Origin: an uncultured Prevotella sp.
Lineage (GTDB): Bacteria > Bacteroidota > Bacteroidia > Bacteroidales > Bacteroidaceae
Assembly (NCBI GenBank): GCA_900543155.1
Contig: UQQN01000083.1
Location: forward strand, 1 to 10,877
Length of the DNA stretch: 10,877 bases
Direction: 5' to 3'
Positions within the stretch are counted from its first letter, which is position 1. Every line of letters starts with the position of its first letter. The position numbers and the translations under genes are program-made. The notes under the pieces were generated by a model. The model was not told the DNA's origin. It saw nothing but the letters and a program-made list of their open reading frames with translations, and did not search any database. Shown here piece by piece: positions 1-6,836 of this stretch.

Positions 1-40
1 ATCCATGTAATTTATCGACGTCAAAAATCCGATGAAATAG

Positions 41-215
41 TGCAGAAAAACATTCTGGATTTTGAACACCCTACCTAACGGGGTGACCCCTTCTAATAAC
101 ACATGAATTGAGGCGTTTTTTGCATCTGTTATTGTTGAATATCAACTATTTACGATATCATTTTTTATCAACACCATGCGGAAAATATTATGGATTTTGA
201 ACACCCAACCTAACG
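41..215. repeat. Direct repeat pair, spaced about 136 bp
   Basis: Two copies of a roughly 40-bp sequence lie at 41-80 and 177-215. The best-conserved part is 25 bp (56-80 and 191-215) and differs at one base; its core reads TTTTGAACACCC followed by ACCTAACG. The upstream parts (TGCAGAAAAACATT and TGCGGAAAATATT) are also alike. The spacing of about 136 bp suggests a degenerate array of an intergenic repeat whose second unit is incomplete. No coding potential is seen here. Confidence 0.75.
76..163 (+). repeat. Left copy of window-flanking inverted repeat
   Basis: This stretch aligns with the reverse complement of 10791-10877 over about 87 bp at roughly 80-85% identity by eye. Shared blocks include TAACGGGGT, GAATTGAGGCGTTTT, TTATTGTTGAATATCAAC and ATTTAC. 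It contains two small palindromes, GGGGTGACCCC (80-90) and GTTGAATATCAAC. Both copies are intergenic, which suits a dispersed repeat family or the remnant of a mobile element. Confidence 0.75.
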
Positions 216-237
216 TAATCCATTACAACGATTCATA

Positions 238-348
238 ACTAGTAGATTGTAAAGTCTAAAAGTTTAGTAAGATAATATATAACATCGCTAAAATCATAAA
301 CTAATGAACTTTGTTTTACTAAACTTTTAAACTTTACAATCTACTAGT
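238..348. repeat. 33-bp inverted repeat, MITE-like hairpin
   Basis: The left arm (238-270) begins ACTAGTAGATTGTAAAGT and the right arm (316-348) is its reverse complement with a single mismatch in 33 bases. The central spacer is 45 bp and AT-rich. The octamer TCATAACT occurs at 233-240 and again at 350-357, so the structure could be a small non-autonomous element with an 8-bp target duplication. The left octamer overlaps the outermost three bases of the arm, which makes that reading tentative. As RNA it would fold into a very strong hairpin directly after the minus-strand peptidase gene and could act in 3' end formation. No transposase is present. Confidence 0.8.
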
Positions 349-349
349 G

Positions 350-994
350 TCATAACTTCCAATGTCGATCCTTCATGAAGTTTTTGCATTTGGCACAAAA
401 AGTGTGTGTCTTTGCAAAGGGATTTCCCCCTTTAGCGTTTTGCATCATACAACTCGTATCGGGGCAATGACGTAATCCTTGTGTATGACCTATTTCATGA
501 AGCATCACACTGAACAATTGCCCATAGCCATGAGGACGGTATGAGGAGAATACCGCCACACCAGTACCAATGCCACTTGCAAGTCCCATTATACCACTAT
601 GAGGTCGATTGCGAAAATTGTCCATTCCTATATCTGCTTGAGTTAGCCCAATAACGATTGTTGAATCGGACTTAAATGCTTTTAATTGCTCATTCAACAA
701 GTCGGCTCTATAGCGCACATGGTCATTTCTTTTTGTTGTGATTGCTTTTTTGTCCAAGGCAATATTGCCTACATATTTACATTTGGGATAATGTGCTTTT
801 AAAGAGTCAAGCATTGCTTTACGCAAGTTTGGTGATACTTTTCCCAATGTATACAAACAGACTGTAGGTACCGTCTTAGAGGCCTCTCTATTCGGAGCAC
901 CTGCTTCGTTTTTCTGATTGCAACAAAGCAAGCAGATGGTGAGACACACGCAAAATAGAAGAGAACCTGTCTTAATCATCATTCTAAAATTCAT
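350..994 (-). CDS. Exported archaemetzincin-type zinc metallopeptidase
   Basis: This is a putative zinc-dependent peptidase of 214 residues. Residues 166-176 read HEIGHTQGLRH, the metzincin pattern HExxHxxGxxH with three zinc-binding histidines and a catalytic Glu167. Cys177, Cys182, Met184 and a CAKC pair at 200-203 follow in the order of the archaemetzincin signature, whose cysteines bind a second zinc. The gap before CxxC is 15 residues rather than the usual 17. The N-terminus (MNFRMMIK, then a Cys/Leu-rich hydrophobic run ending LLCCNQ) looks like a signal peptide, perhaps lipoprotein type with Cys25 as the acylated residue; the lipobox is poor at -1. The ATG at 992-994 is preferred over the one at 1040-1042 because it starts just before the signal peptide; 977-979 is also possible. 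The stop codon abuts the 238-348 hairpin. The family fold is well supported, while substrate and final location are inference. Confidence 0.85.
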   Translation of the reverse strand: MNFRMMIKTGSLLFCVCLTICLLCCNQKNEAGAPNREASKTVPTVCLYTLGKVSPNLRKAMLDSLKAHYPKCKYVGNIALDKKAITTKRNDHVRYRADLLNEQLKAFKSDSTIVIGLTQADIGMDNFRNRPHSGIMGLASGIGTGVAVFSSYRPHGYGQLFSVMLHEIGHTQGLRHCPDTSCMMQNAKGGNPFAKTHTFCAKCKNFMKDRHWKL

Positions 995-1206
995 ATCTAT
1001 ACATTTTTTGGGTGCAGTAATTATGGCGCATGTTAGTGCCAATGTTTTTTACAAATTGTCTATCGAAACACAAGATTTATCTGAACGGATACCTCCGTTT
1101 TGGGTAGGGGGATATTCTCCGTTTTCAACACAGGATAACTAGCCCTGTTACATTGAAGTCTACAAACTTCTGCATTCTCTGTTTGGGCAGTTTGAAATCC
1201 ATGATG
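995..1206 (-). other. Probable long leader of the peptidase mRNA
   Basis: If the promoter at 1207-1235 is used, about 205 nt of untranslated RNA precede the start at 994. Within it the minus strand carries AAAACGGAG twice with a 24-nt period (complement of CTCCGTTTT at 1093-1101 and 1117-1125). One copy lies in a 6-bp hairpin (1084-1099) that encloses GGAGG. No known riboswitch or RNA family is recognised. The open frames crossing this stretch do not resemble proteins. Confidence 0.35.
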
Positions 1207-1238
1207 CAAAGATACATTTTTTTGACCAATGTTCTCAA
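1207..1238 (-). promoter_or_regulatory. Bacteroidetes-type promoter for the peptidase gene
   Basis: On the minus strand, TATCTTTG (1214 down to 1207) matches the Bacteroidetes -7 consensus TAnnTTTG exactly. A TTG lies about 21 nt further upstream, a spacing consistent with the -33 element. The direction suits the peptidase gene starting at 994. Transcription would start near 1200. Confidence 0.6.
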
Positions 1239-1419
1239 TTCACTTCCTTTTGATTATAATGAAGGATGGTTTTCACAATTTACCCAAGTATTAAAACACC
1301 CTACCAAACATAAGTGTAAAAAGGGTAGGGAAGAGGGAGTCTGCCAAGGTTTCTGATTTTTAATGCTAAAAAATCACATTTTTTTTAATTACATTATCAT
1401 TTTCAAAAAAGAAAAGCAG
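1239..1419. other. Non-coding spacer between divergent genes
   Basis: No believable gene is seen between the divergent peptidase and porP promoters. CCCTACC at 1299-1305 and GGTAGGG at 1324-1330 could pair as a 7-bp stem with an 18-nt loop. The stretch AAAACACCCTACC (1293-1305) resembles the AACACCCTACC piece of the repeat at 56-80. A T-rich run lies at 1379-1387. Confidence 0.4.
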
Positions 1420-1428
1420 TAACTTTGC
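1420..1428 (+). promoter_or_regulatory. -7 promoter element of the T9SS operon
   Basis: TAACTTTG at 1420-1427 matches the Bacteroidetes -7 consensus TAnnTTTG, and only 8 nt separate it from the porP ATG at 1436. Transcription from this box would begin at or next to the start codon, so the mRNA would be leaderless or nearly so. No clear -33 TTTG is seen at the expected distance; the upstream DNA is A/T-rich. Confidence 0.55.
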
Positions 1429-1435
1429 ACATACG

Positions 1436-2389
1436 ATGCAAACCATACGAAGAATAGTGCATGCAATGACTGTGCTCGTGGCTCTTACAGCTACGGGCTT
1501 TAAGGCTTGGGCACAACAAGACCCCGCATTTGTGCACTATTGGCAGATGGAACCACAGTTTAACCCAGCAGCTGTAGGGCGCACCCCGCAACTTAGCATT
1601 ACGGCAGCTCTGCAAACGCATGCCTCGGGCTATGACGATGCAGGAAGCACCATGTATGCAGGGGCTGACATGGCATTTCAGTTGGGCAAAACTCGCCACG
1701 GTGTGGGAGCATTGTTCCAAAACGATGAGTTTGGTTTGTTCTCGCACAAACGCTTCTCGCTGCAATATGCCTACCACTTTAAGCTATGGGGCGGCACATT
1801 GAGTGTGGGTGCTGAAGCCGACATGCTCAACGAATCGCTGAAAGGTTCAAAAGCTGAGTTGGGCGATGCCAACGACCCTGCCTTCCCCACAACCGATTTA
1901 AGCGGTTCTAAATTCGATGCCTCGGCAGGTCTGTATTATGCACACCGCCGTTGGTATGTAGGTTTTGCGATGCAACACATCACGGCACCCACCGTAATGA
2001 TGGGCGAAACGAACGAATATGGTGTAAAATCGCTTTATAATTTGACCGCGGGATACAATATTCGACTAAAAAATCCGTTCTTTACTATAACGCCTACCAC
2101 TTTGTTGCGCTATGATGGTTCAGCCTTCCGCGCTGACATTACCGCACGCGTGCAATATGCACACGAAAAAAAACGACTCTATGCGGGCATCAACTACAGT
2201 CCGCAACACTCGGTCACGGGGTTTGTGGGCGGTATGTTCCACGGTGTAGATCTTAGCTACGCTTACGAGGCAAATACCTCGGGCATGGGCATAGGTGCAG
2301 GTCAACACGAGGTGACTTTAGGCTATCGCCTTGATTTAAACTTGGGCAAAAAAGGCAAAAACGCACATCGCAGCGTAAGGTGGTTATAA
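1436..2389 (+). CDS. porP: PorP/SprF family type IX secretion outer-membrane protein
   Basis: This 317-residue outer-membrane protein belongs to the PorP/SprF family of the type IX secretion and gliding machinery. Residues 1-26 form a signal peptide (MQTIRRIVHA, a hydrophobic core, then KAWA before QQ). The mature N-terminus shows the family hallmark DPAFVHYW followed by FNPAAVG (residues 29-50). The rest is made of short alternating strands rich in aromatic residues and glycine (for example YAYHFKLWGGTLSVGAEADM, AGYNI, VTLGYRLDLNLG), as expected for a beta-barrel. The start at 1436 is chosen because it supplies the basic residues of the signal peptide; the next ATG (1466) would lack them. 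It is the first gene of the cluster, 145 bp ahead of porK, the order known from Porphyromonas gingivalis. PorP partners the PorK/PorN ring, and family members help attach or secrete type IX substrates. Confidence 0.93.
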   Translation: MQTIRRIVHAMTVLVALTATGFKAWAQQDPAFVHYWQMEPQFNPAAVGRTPQLSITAALQTHASGYDDAGSTMYAGADMAFQLGKTRHGVGALFQNDEFGLFSHKRFSLQYAYHFKLWGGTLSVGAEADMLNESLKGSKAELGDANDPAFPTTDLSGSKFDASAGLYYAHRRWYVGFAMQHITAPTVMMGETNEYGVKSLYNLTAGYNIRLKNPFFTITPTTLLRYDGSAFRADITARVQYAHEKKRLYAGINYSPQHSVTGFVGGMFHGVDLSYAYEANTSGMGIGAGQHEVTLGYRLDLNLGKKGKNAHRSVRWL

Positions 2390-2534
2390 ACCATCTATTT
2401 GCAAAACAATACGCAGTTCTCTTGCCCATACACCTATTTAGGCATTGGCAAAAAACACCGCGAAGCCCATTTAGGCAATTTTCAACATTCTGAATTTAAA
2501 GATTCTAAATTAGCATATTAGCAAATAAACTTTG

Positions 2535-3983
2535 ATGAAACATACATTCATATATATACTGACTACGCTTGCCGCTTGTGGACTGTTGGCATCGTGCATG
2601 GGCAGCAGCCGCGCCATGATGAGTGGCGGCGAAGTAACTGGCTCACGCGCAGCATCGTTCAACGAACCCACACCTTATGGCATGGTTGAGGTGAAAAGAG
2701 GTTTCTTGAAAGTGGGACTCGAAAAAAACGACTCACTTTGGGGCACCATTACACCACAAAAGGACATTTCGGTAGATGGTTTCTGGATGGACCAATACGA
2801 AGTGACGAACTCTATGTATAGACAGTTTGTGGAGTGGGTGCGCGACTCTATTATCCGTGAACGCTTGGCAGACCCACAATATGGTGGCGACGAGACCTAT
2901 AAAATTGAGGTAGACAAAAACGGTGACCCTGTTACGCCCCACCTTAATTGGAATAAGCCCTTGCCCCGCAAACCCACAGAAGATCAAGAACGCGCCATCA
3001 ACAGTGTATACTTTACACACCCCATCGATGGCACACGTATGCTCGATACACGTCAGCTCAATTATCGCTACGAAATATTTGACTACGAAAAGGCTGCTTT
3101 GCGCAAATATCGTCTCGACCCCAAAGAACGTTCGCTTAATACCGACCGTCCTGTAGACCCTGACGAGGTGGTAATGATTTCGAAAGACACGGCTTATGTG
3201 GACGATAACGGACAGATTGTGAGACAAACCATCGAACGTCCACTCTCAAGCCTTTACGACTTTCTTAACACCTACATCGTTCCCGTTTATCCCGACACCA
3301 CGGTGTGGGTTAACGACTTTACGAATGCCAACAACGAGCAATACATGAAGCTCTACTTCTCTTCGGCAAACTACAACGACTATCCTGTGGTAGGTGTAAC
3401 GTGGGAACAGGCTGAAGCCTTCTGTGCATGGCGCACCAACTTTTTGCTGAAAGGCATGGGACCACAGGCACGCTACATTCAGCGCTATCGTTTGCCGACC
3501 GAAATTGAGTGGGAATATGCTGCACGTGGCAAAGAGGGTAATCCCTATCCATGGGATGGCTATGAGGCTAAGAGCAAAGAGGGTTGCTTCTATGCAAACT
3601 TTAAACCCGACCATGGTAACTACACCGACGATGGTAACCTTATAACCTCGCGCGTGGGCATTTATGGTGCAAACTCTAACGGACTCTTCGACATGGCGGG
3701 TAATGTGGCTGAATGGACCAGCACCGTTTATACCGAAGCAGGTGTTGAAGCCATGGCTGACCTCAACCCACAACTCTCATACAACGCTGCCAAAGAAGAC
3801 CCCTACGTGTTAAAACGTAAAAGTGTGCGCGGTGGTTCATGGAAAGACCCCATGTCGTTCATTCAGTCGGCTTGGCGCACTTGGGAATATCAAAACCAGC
3901 CCCGCTCTTATATTGGTTTCCGCTGCGTGCGTTCTAAAGCCAATACCGTGAGCGCTACAAGCAGCAGTAAAAAAAGAAAATAA
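2535..3983 (+). CDS. porK/gldK: PorK/GldK, type IX secretion ring lipoprotein
   Basis: This 482-residue lipoprotein forms, with PorN, the large periplasmic ring attached to the outer membrane in the type IX machine. A lipoprotein signal ends in LLASC with Cys21. The body has the formylglycine-generating-enzyme (sulfatase-modifying factor) fold: EVTNSMYRQF, then YPVVGVTW (283-290), RLPTE (319-323), AGNVAEW (388-394), GGSW (433-436) and GFRC (461-464). The catalytic cysteine pair of true formylglycine enzymes is missing between GGSW and GFRC, so the fold is structural here, as is usual for GldK. About 150 residues (roughly 115-270) are inserted between the first motifs, also typical of the family. 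A TTG codon directly precedes the ATG at 2535; the ATG is the natural start. Length is close to that of P. gingivalis PorK (about 490). Confidence 0.95.
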   Translation: MKHTFIYILTTLAACGLLASCMGSSRAMMSGGEVTGSRAASFNEPTPYGMVEVKRGFLKVGLEKNDSLWGTITPQKDISVDGFWMDQYEVTNSMYRQFVEWVRDSIIRERLADPQYGGDETYKIEVDKNGDPVTPHLNWNKPLPRKPTEDQERAINSVYFTHPIDGTRMLDTRQLNYRYEIFDYEKAALRKYRLDPKERSLNTDRPVDPDEVVMISKDTAYVDDNGQIVRQTIERPLSSLYDFLNTYIVPVYPDTTVWVNDFTNANNEQYMKLYFSSANYNDYPVVGVTWEQAEAFCAWRTNFLLKGMGPQARYIQRYRLPTEIEWEYAARGKEGNPYPWDGYEAKSKEGCFYANFKPDHGNYTDDGNLITSRVGIYGANSNGLFDMAGNVAEWTSTVYTEAGVEAMADLNPQLSYNAAKEDPYVLKRKSVRGGSWKDPMSFIQSAWRTWEYQNQPRSYIGFRCVRSKANTVSATSSSKKRK

Positions 3984-4137
3984 AGGTTTTTGAGGGAGGT
4001 GACTAAGTGGCAAACGTGTGTTTGAATGCTTATAATTCCATGGCAAAGCAAGTCGTTTTTAAACAACTTTGCATTGCATAAATTCCTCATTATCAGCATA
4101 AAATAAGGTTGAACATACCCTTTAAAAAAGAAAAAAA

Positions 4138-5163
4138 GTGAGCAAAATAAATTTTGTAATCCGCTTGCAACACTGGATGGACAGTGTGCCCGGACAGACT
4201 TTTCTTAACTACGCCTATTCATGGGGTGCATCTATCGTAATTTTGGGTGCGCTCTTTAAACTTACGCACCTTCCGGGTGGTAACTTCATGCTTTTTATTG
4301 GTATGGGCACCGAGGTTGTGGTATTCTTCCTTTCGGCGTTCGACCGTCCCTTCGATAAAGACGAAATTGGTAAAGAACTTCCACACGACTACGAAACGGA
4401 CGAAGAAATTGCCGCACGTTTGGGACTTGACCTTGACGATGAAGAAGAAGACGAAGAAACAAACGACGACAACGAATACGCTGATAATGACACAGCACAA
4501 CCTGAGACTACAGAGCAAGTTGCTCCTGCTATTCAGCCTGCTGCACAACCCGCAGCCACAGTAGCTCAGCCTGCTGCAGCGAGCGTTCAAACTGTGTTTG
4601 TGGCACCTGCTGCTACTGCACAAACTGTGGACAATCAAGCTGAAACAACTGCCACAACTGCCACCCAAACCGAAACTCAGAGTGCCAATGCCGAAGCACA
4701 AAATGCTGCCCATGCTGCTGCCGCACAAGCAGCTATTGCCGCTGCTACACCTGCTGGCGCAGTTCCCTTTGATGCTGAAGCCAAACGCTTGGCTGAAATT
4801 ATACGCATGGCAAACGACGAGTTGCTTCATCGCGCACAAGCAGTGCTTTCGCCCGAAATGGAAGAGGCTACGCAACAATACATCCAAAAGTTGCGCACAT
4901 TGGCAGAAACCTTCGACAAGGTGGACGAACAAAGTGTGAAGCTTACACGCGATAGCGAAGAGATGGCAAATCTTAACCGCACACTCACCGCTATCAATAA
5001 AACATACGACCTCCACTTTAAGAGCATTAGCCAACAAGTGGGCACTATCGAGAGCATCAATGAGCAAACACGCAAACTCGCAAAGCAAATTGAAGACCTC
5101 AATGGTGTGTATAGCCGCATGATTCAAGCTCTTTCGATGAAAATGACAGGTACACAAGAATAA
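4138..5163 (+). CDS. porL/gldL: PorL/GldL, type IX secretion motor subunit
   Basis: This inner-membrane protein forms, with PorM, the proton-driven motor of type IX secretion. It has 341 residues and starts with GTG: an in-frame TAA lies five codons upstream, and the next ATG (codon 14) would cut into the conserved N-terminus. Two membrane helices are visible (about 21-41 and 50-68) joined by KLTHLPGGN. Glu59 sits inside the second helix, where GldL proteins carry a functionally important membrane glutamate. The cytoplasmic part has an acidic run (about 98-118), then about 90 residues of Ala/Gln/Thr/Pro-rich low-complexity linker (119-208), then a helical, probably coiled-coil region (212-320). 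It ends with the family motif LNGVYSRMIQAL (321-332). Flavobacterial GldL (about 215 residues) lacks most of the linker; P. gingivalis PorL (about 309) is closer in length. Confidence 0.95.
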   Translation: MSKINFVIRLQHWMDSVPGQTFLNYAYSWGASIVILGALFKLTHLPGGNFMLFIGMGTEVVVFFLSAFDRPFDKDEIGKELPHDYETDEEIAARLGLDLDDEEEDEETNDDNEYADNDTAQPETTEQVAPAIQPAAQPAATVAQPAAASVQTVFVAPAATAQTVDNQAETTATTATQTETQSANAEAQNAAHAAAAQAAIAAATPAGAVPFDAEAKRLAEIIRMANDELLHRAQAVLSPEMEEATQQYIQKLRTLAETFDKVDEQSVKLTRDSEEMANLNRTLTAINKTYDLHFKSISQQVGTIESINEQTRKLAKQIEDLNGVYSRMIQALSMKMTGTQE

Positions 5164-5263
5164 TTTTAGCCTGATAAAACCCTAGGTTTTCCGCACGTGG
5201 AAACATGCTGATTTAAGAAAATGCCCACGCGGTTAACACACTTCTATTATATATATACACATT
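5164..5263 (+). other. porL-porM spacer with two competing small hairpins
   Basis: AAAACC-CTA-GGTTTT (5176-5190) and TTTCC-GCACGT-GGAAA (5188-5203) are two short stems that share bases 5188-5190, so only one can form fully at a time. No T-run follows either of them, so they do not look like a terminator. No promoter match is seen. Confidence 0.3.
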
Positions 5264-6814
5264 ATGTCCGTAAAGAAAAGACCGGTTTCTCCACGCCAAA
5301 AGATGATCAACTTGATGTATATCGTGTTGATGGCTATGTTGGCGCTCAACGTGTCGAGTGACGTGCTTAAAGGTTTTGGCTTAATAGGCGAGAGCTTAAA
5401 GCGCACCACTCATAACGCTATGAAGGAGAACCAGGCGCTCTATGCCGACTTTGCCGAAGCTTATAAAAGCAATCCTACTAAGGTTAAACCTTGGTATGAC
5501 AAGGCGATGCAAGTGAAGCAGATGAGCGACTCGCTATATAACTTGGCTGATGAATTACGTTGGGCCATTGCGCGTGAAGCGGATGGCAAAGATGCTGACC
5601 CCGATAATCTGCAAAACAAAGAAGACCTTGAAGGTTCTAACCGCATTATGTTGGCTCCTGCCAAGGGTAAAGGCAAACAACTTTATAACGCTATTTGCTC
5701 TTACCGAAAACGCATACTTGCCTTGGTAACCGACCCACGCCAAAAGGTTATCATTGCCTCGAACCTATCGACAGATGTGCCTAAGAACGAGGATAACGTG
5801 GGCAAAAATTGGGAACAGTATATGTTTGAGGAAATGCCCTCGATTGCTGCTGTGACCATGCTTGCCAAGTTGCAAAGCGATGTGCGCAAGGCTGAGAACG
5901 AAGTAATTCATACCTTGCGTGCCAACATCGACATGAAGGATATTCGTGTCAATCAACTTAATGCCTATGTATCGGCAGAAGCCACTACGCTTTATCCTGG
6001 CGATGTGTTCCGTTCAAAAATATTTATGGCAGCTGTTGACACCACACAACGTCCTGAAATATATGTGAATGGTCGACGCATTGCTGCTGACGGCAGTTAC
6101 AACTTCACAGTGGGTGGTCCTGGTCAATATTCATTCTCGGGCTACATTCTTATGCCTAATGCTGCAGGCGATATTATTCGTCGCGAGTTTACTCAAAAAT
6201 ATAATGTGATTGCTCCTCCCACAGGAGCTACAGTGGCAGCCGATTTGATGAACGTGCTTTACGCTGGTTTTAACAACCCCATTAGCGTGACTGCTGCAGG
6301 TGGTAATGCGGGCGTTCACCTTAGTATGACGGGGGGTACGCTCACACAAACAGGTCCTGGAAAATATACCGCACGACCTGCCAAAGTAGGCGAAAACGTT
6401 ACCTTCACTGTGAGTGGTACTGTCAATGGCAAGGCACAGAAAATGGGTAGCTTCACCTTCCAAGTGCGCAAGTTGCCCGATCCTACAGCATTTATTAAAG
6501 TGGGCACCGACCGCTTCCGTGGTGGACGCATTGCCAAAGGCACCATTATTGGGACTGCAGGCTTAGGGGCTGCCATCGACGATGGATTGCTCAATATACC
6601 CTTTAAAGTGCTTAGCTTTGAAACCGTATTTGCCGACCGTATGGGTAACTTCCGCCCAGAACCCTCAGCAGGTGCCAACTTCACTGAAAATCAGCGTAAC
6701 TTGATGCGCGAATTACGTCGCGGTCAACGCTTCTACATTTCAAAGGTACGCGCCATAGGTCCTGACGGCATTGCCCGAAACCTAAACGGAAGCCTTGAAG
6801 TTATAGTTAATTAA
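5264..6814 (+). CDS. porM/gldM: PorM/GldM, type IX secretion motor and periplasmic shaft
   Basis: This single-pass inner-membrane protein of 516 residues has a large periplasmic part that runs from the PorL motor to the PorK/PorN ring and transmits motion from it. The start KKRPVSPRQKMINLMYIVLM and one membrane helix (about 14-31) are the family signature. The order of periplasmic domains matches the known D1-D4 arrangement: a helical D1 (about 36-225), beta domain D2 (about 226-315), D3 starting near APPTGATVAA (317) and containing MNVLYAGFNNPISV (327-340), and D4 after the RKLPDP linker (402-407). The length equals that of known PorM/GldM proteins. The gene lies 100 bp after porL and 22 bp before porN. 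No Shine-Dalgarno is evident. Confidence 0.96.
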   Translation: MSVKKRPVSPRQKMINLMYIVLMAMLALNVSSDVLKGFGLIGESLKRTTHNAMKENQALYADFAEAYKSNPTKVKPWYDKAMQVKQMSDSLYNLADELRWAIAREADGKDADPDNLQNKEDLEGSNRIMLAPAKGKGKQLYNAICSYRKRILALVTDPRQKVIIASNLSTDVPKNEDNVGKNWEQYMFEEMPSIAAVTMLAKLQSDVRKAENEVIHTLRANIDMKDIRVNQLNAYVSAEATTLYPGDVFRSKIFMAAVDTTQRPEIYVNGRRIAADGSYNFTVGGPGQYSFSGYILMPNAAGDIIRREFTQKYNVIAPPTGATVAADLMNVLYAGFNNPISVTAAGGNAGVHLSMTGGTLTQTGPGKYTARPAKVGENVTFTVSGTVNGKAQKMGSFTFQVRKLPDPTAFIKVGTDRFRGGRIAKGTIIGTAGLGAAIDDGLLNIPFKVLSFETVFADRMGNFRPEPSAGANFTENQRNLMRELRRGQRFYISKVRAIGPDGIARNLNGSLEVIVN

Positions 6815-6836
6815 GCTCCTACCAAAACACCCTACA

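Noticed and set aside
41..215. CRISPR array in the left repeats
   Set aside because: There are only two units, 40 bp long and 136 bp apart, which themselves contain repeat-derived sequence; there are no regular spacers and no cas genes.
350..994. Peptidase as a type IX secretion substrate
   Set aside because: The protein ends with the zinc-knuckle region and has no C-terminal beta-sandwich signal domain.
1299..1330. CCCTACC/GGTAGGG stem as a terminator
   Set aside because: The loop is 18 nt long, no T-run follows, and it lies between two divergent promoters where no transcript needs to end.
918..1356. Plus-strand open frames at 918-1142 and 1153-1356
   Set aside because: The translations look random, there is no promoter or ribosome site, the first overlaps the peptidase gene, and a good minus-strand promoter lies inside the second.
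2526..2534. TAAACTTTG directly before the porK ATG as another promoter
   Set aside because: It has a three-base rather than two-base spacer, and transcription would begin inside the coding region; porK is better explained as part of the porP operon.
2535..3983. Active formylglycine-generating enzyme (sulfatase maturation)
   Set aside because: The catalytic cysteines are absent, and the lipoprotein signal and position between porP and porL fit PorK/GldK.
4219..5157. Long minus-strand open frame opposite porL
   Set aside because: Its composition (Cys, Ser, Leu-rich) is the mirror of the Ala/Gln/Thr-rich porL linker; it is a shadow of the real gene.
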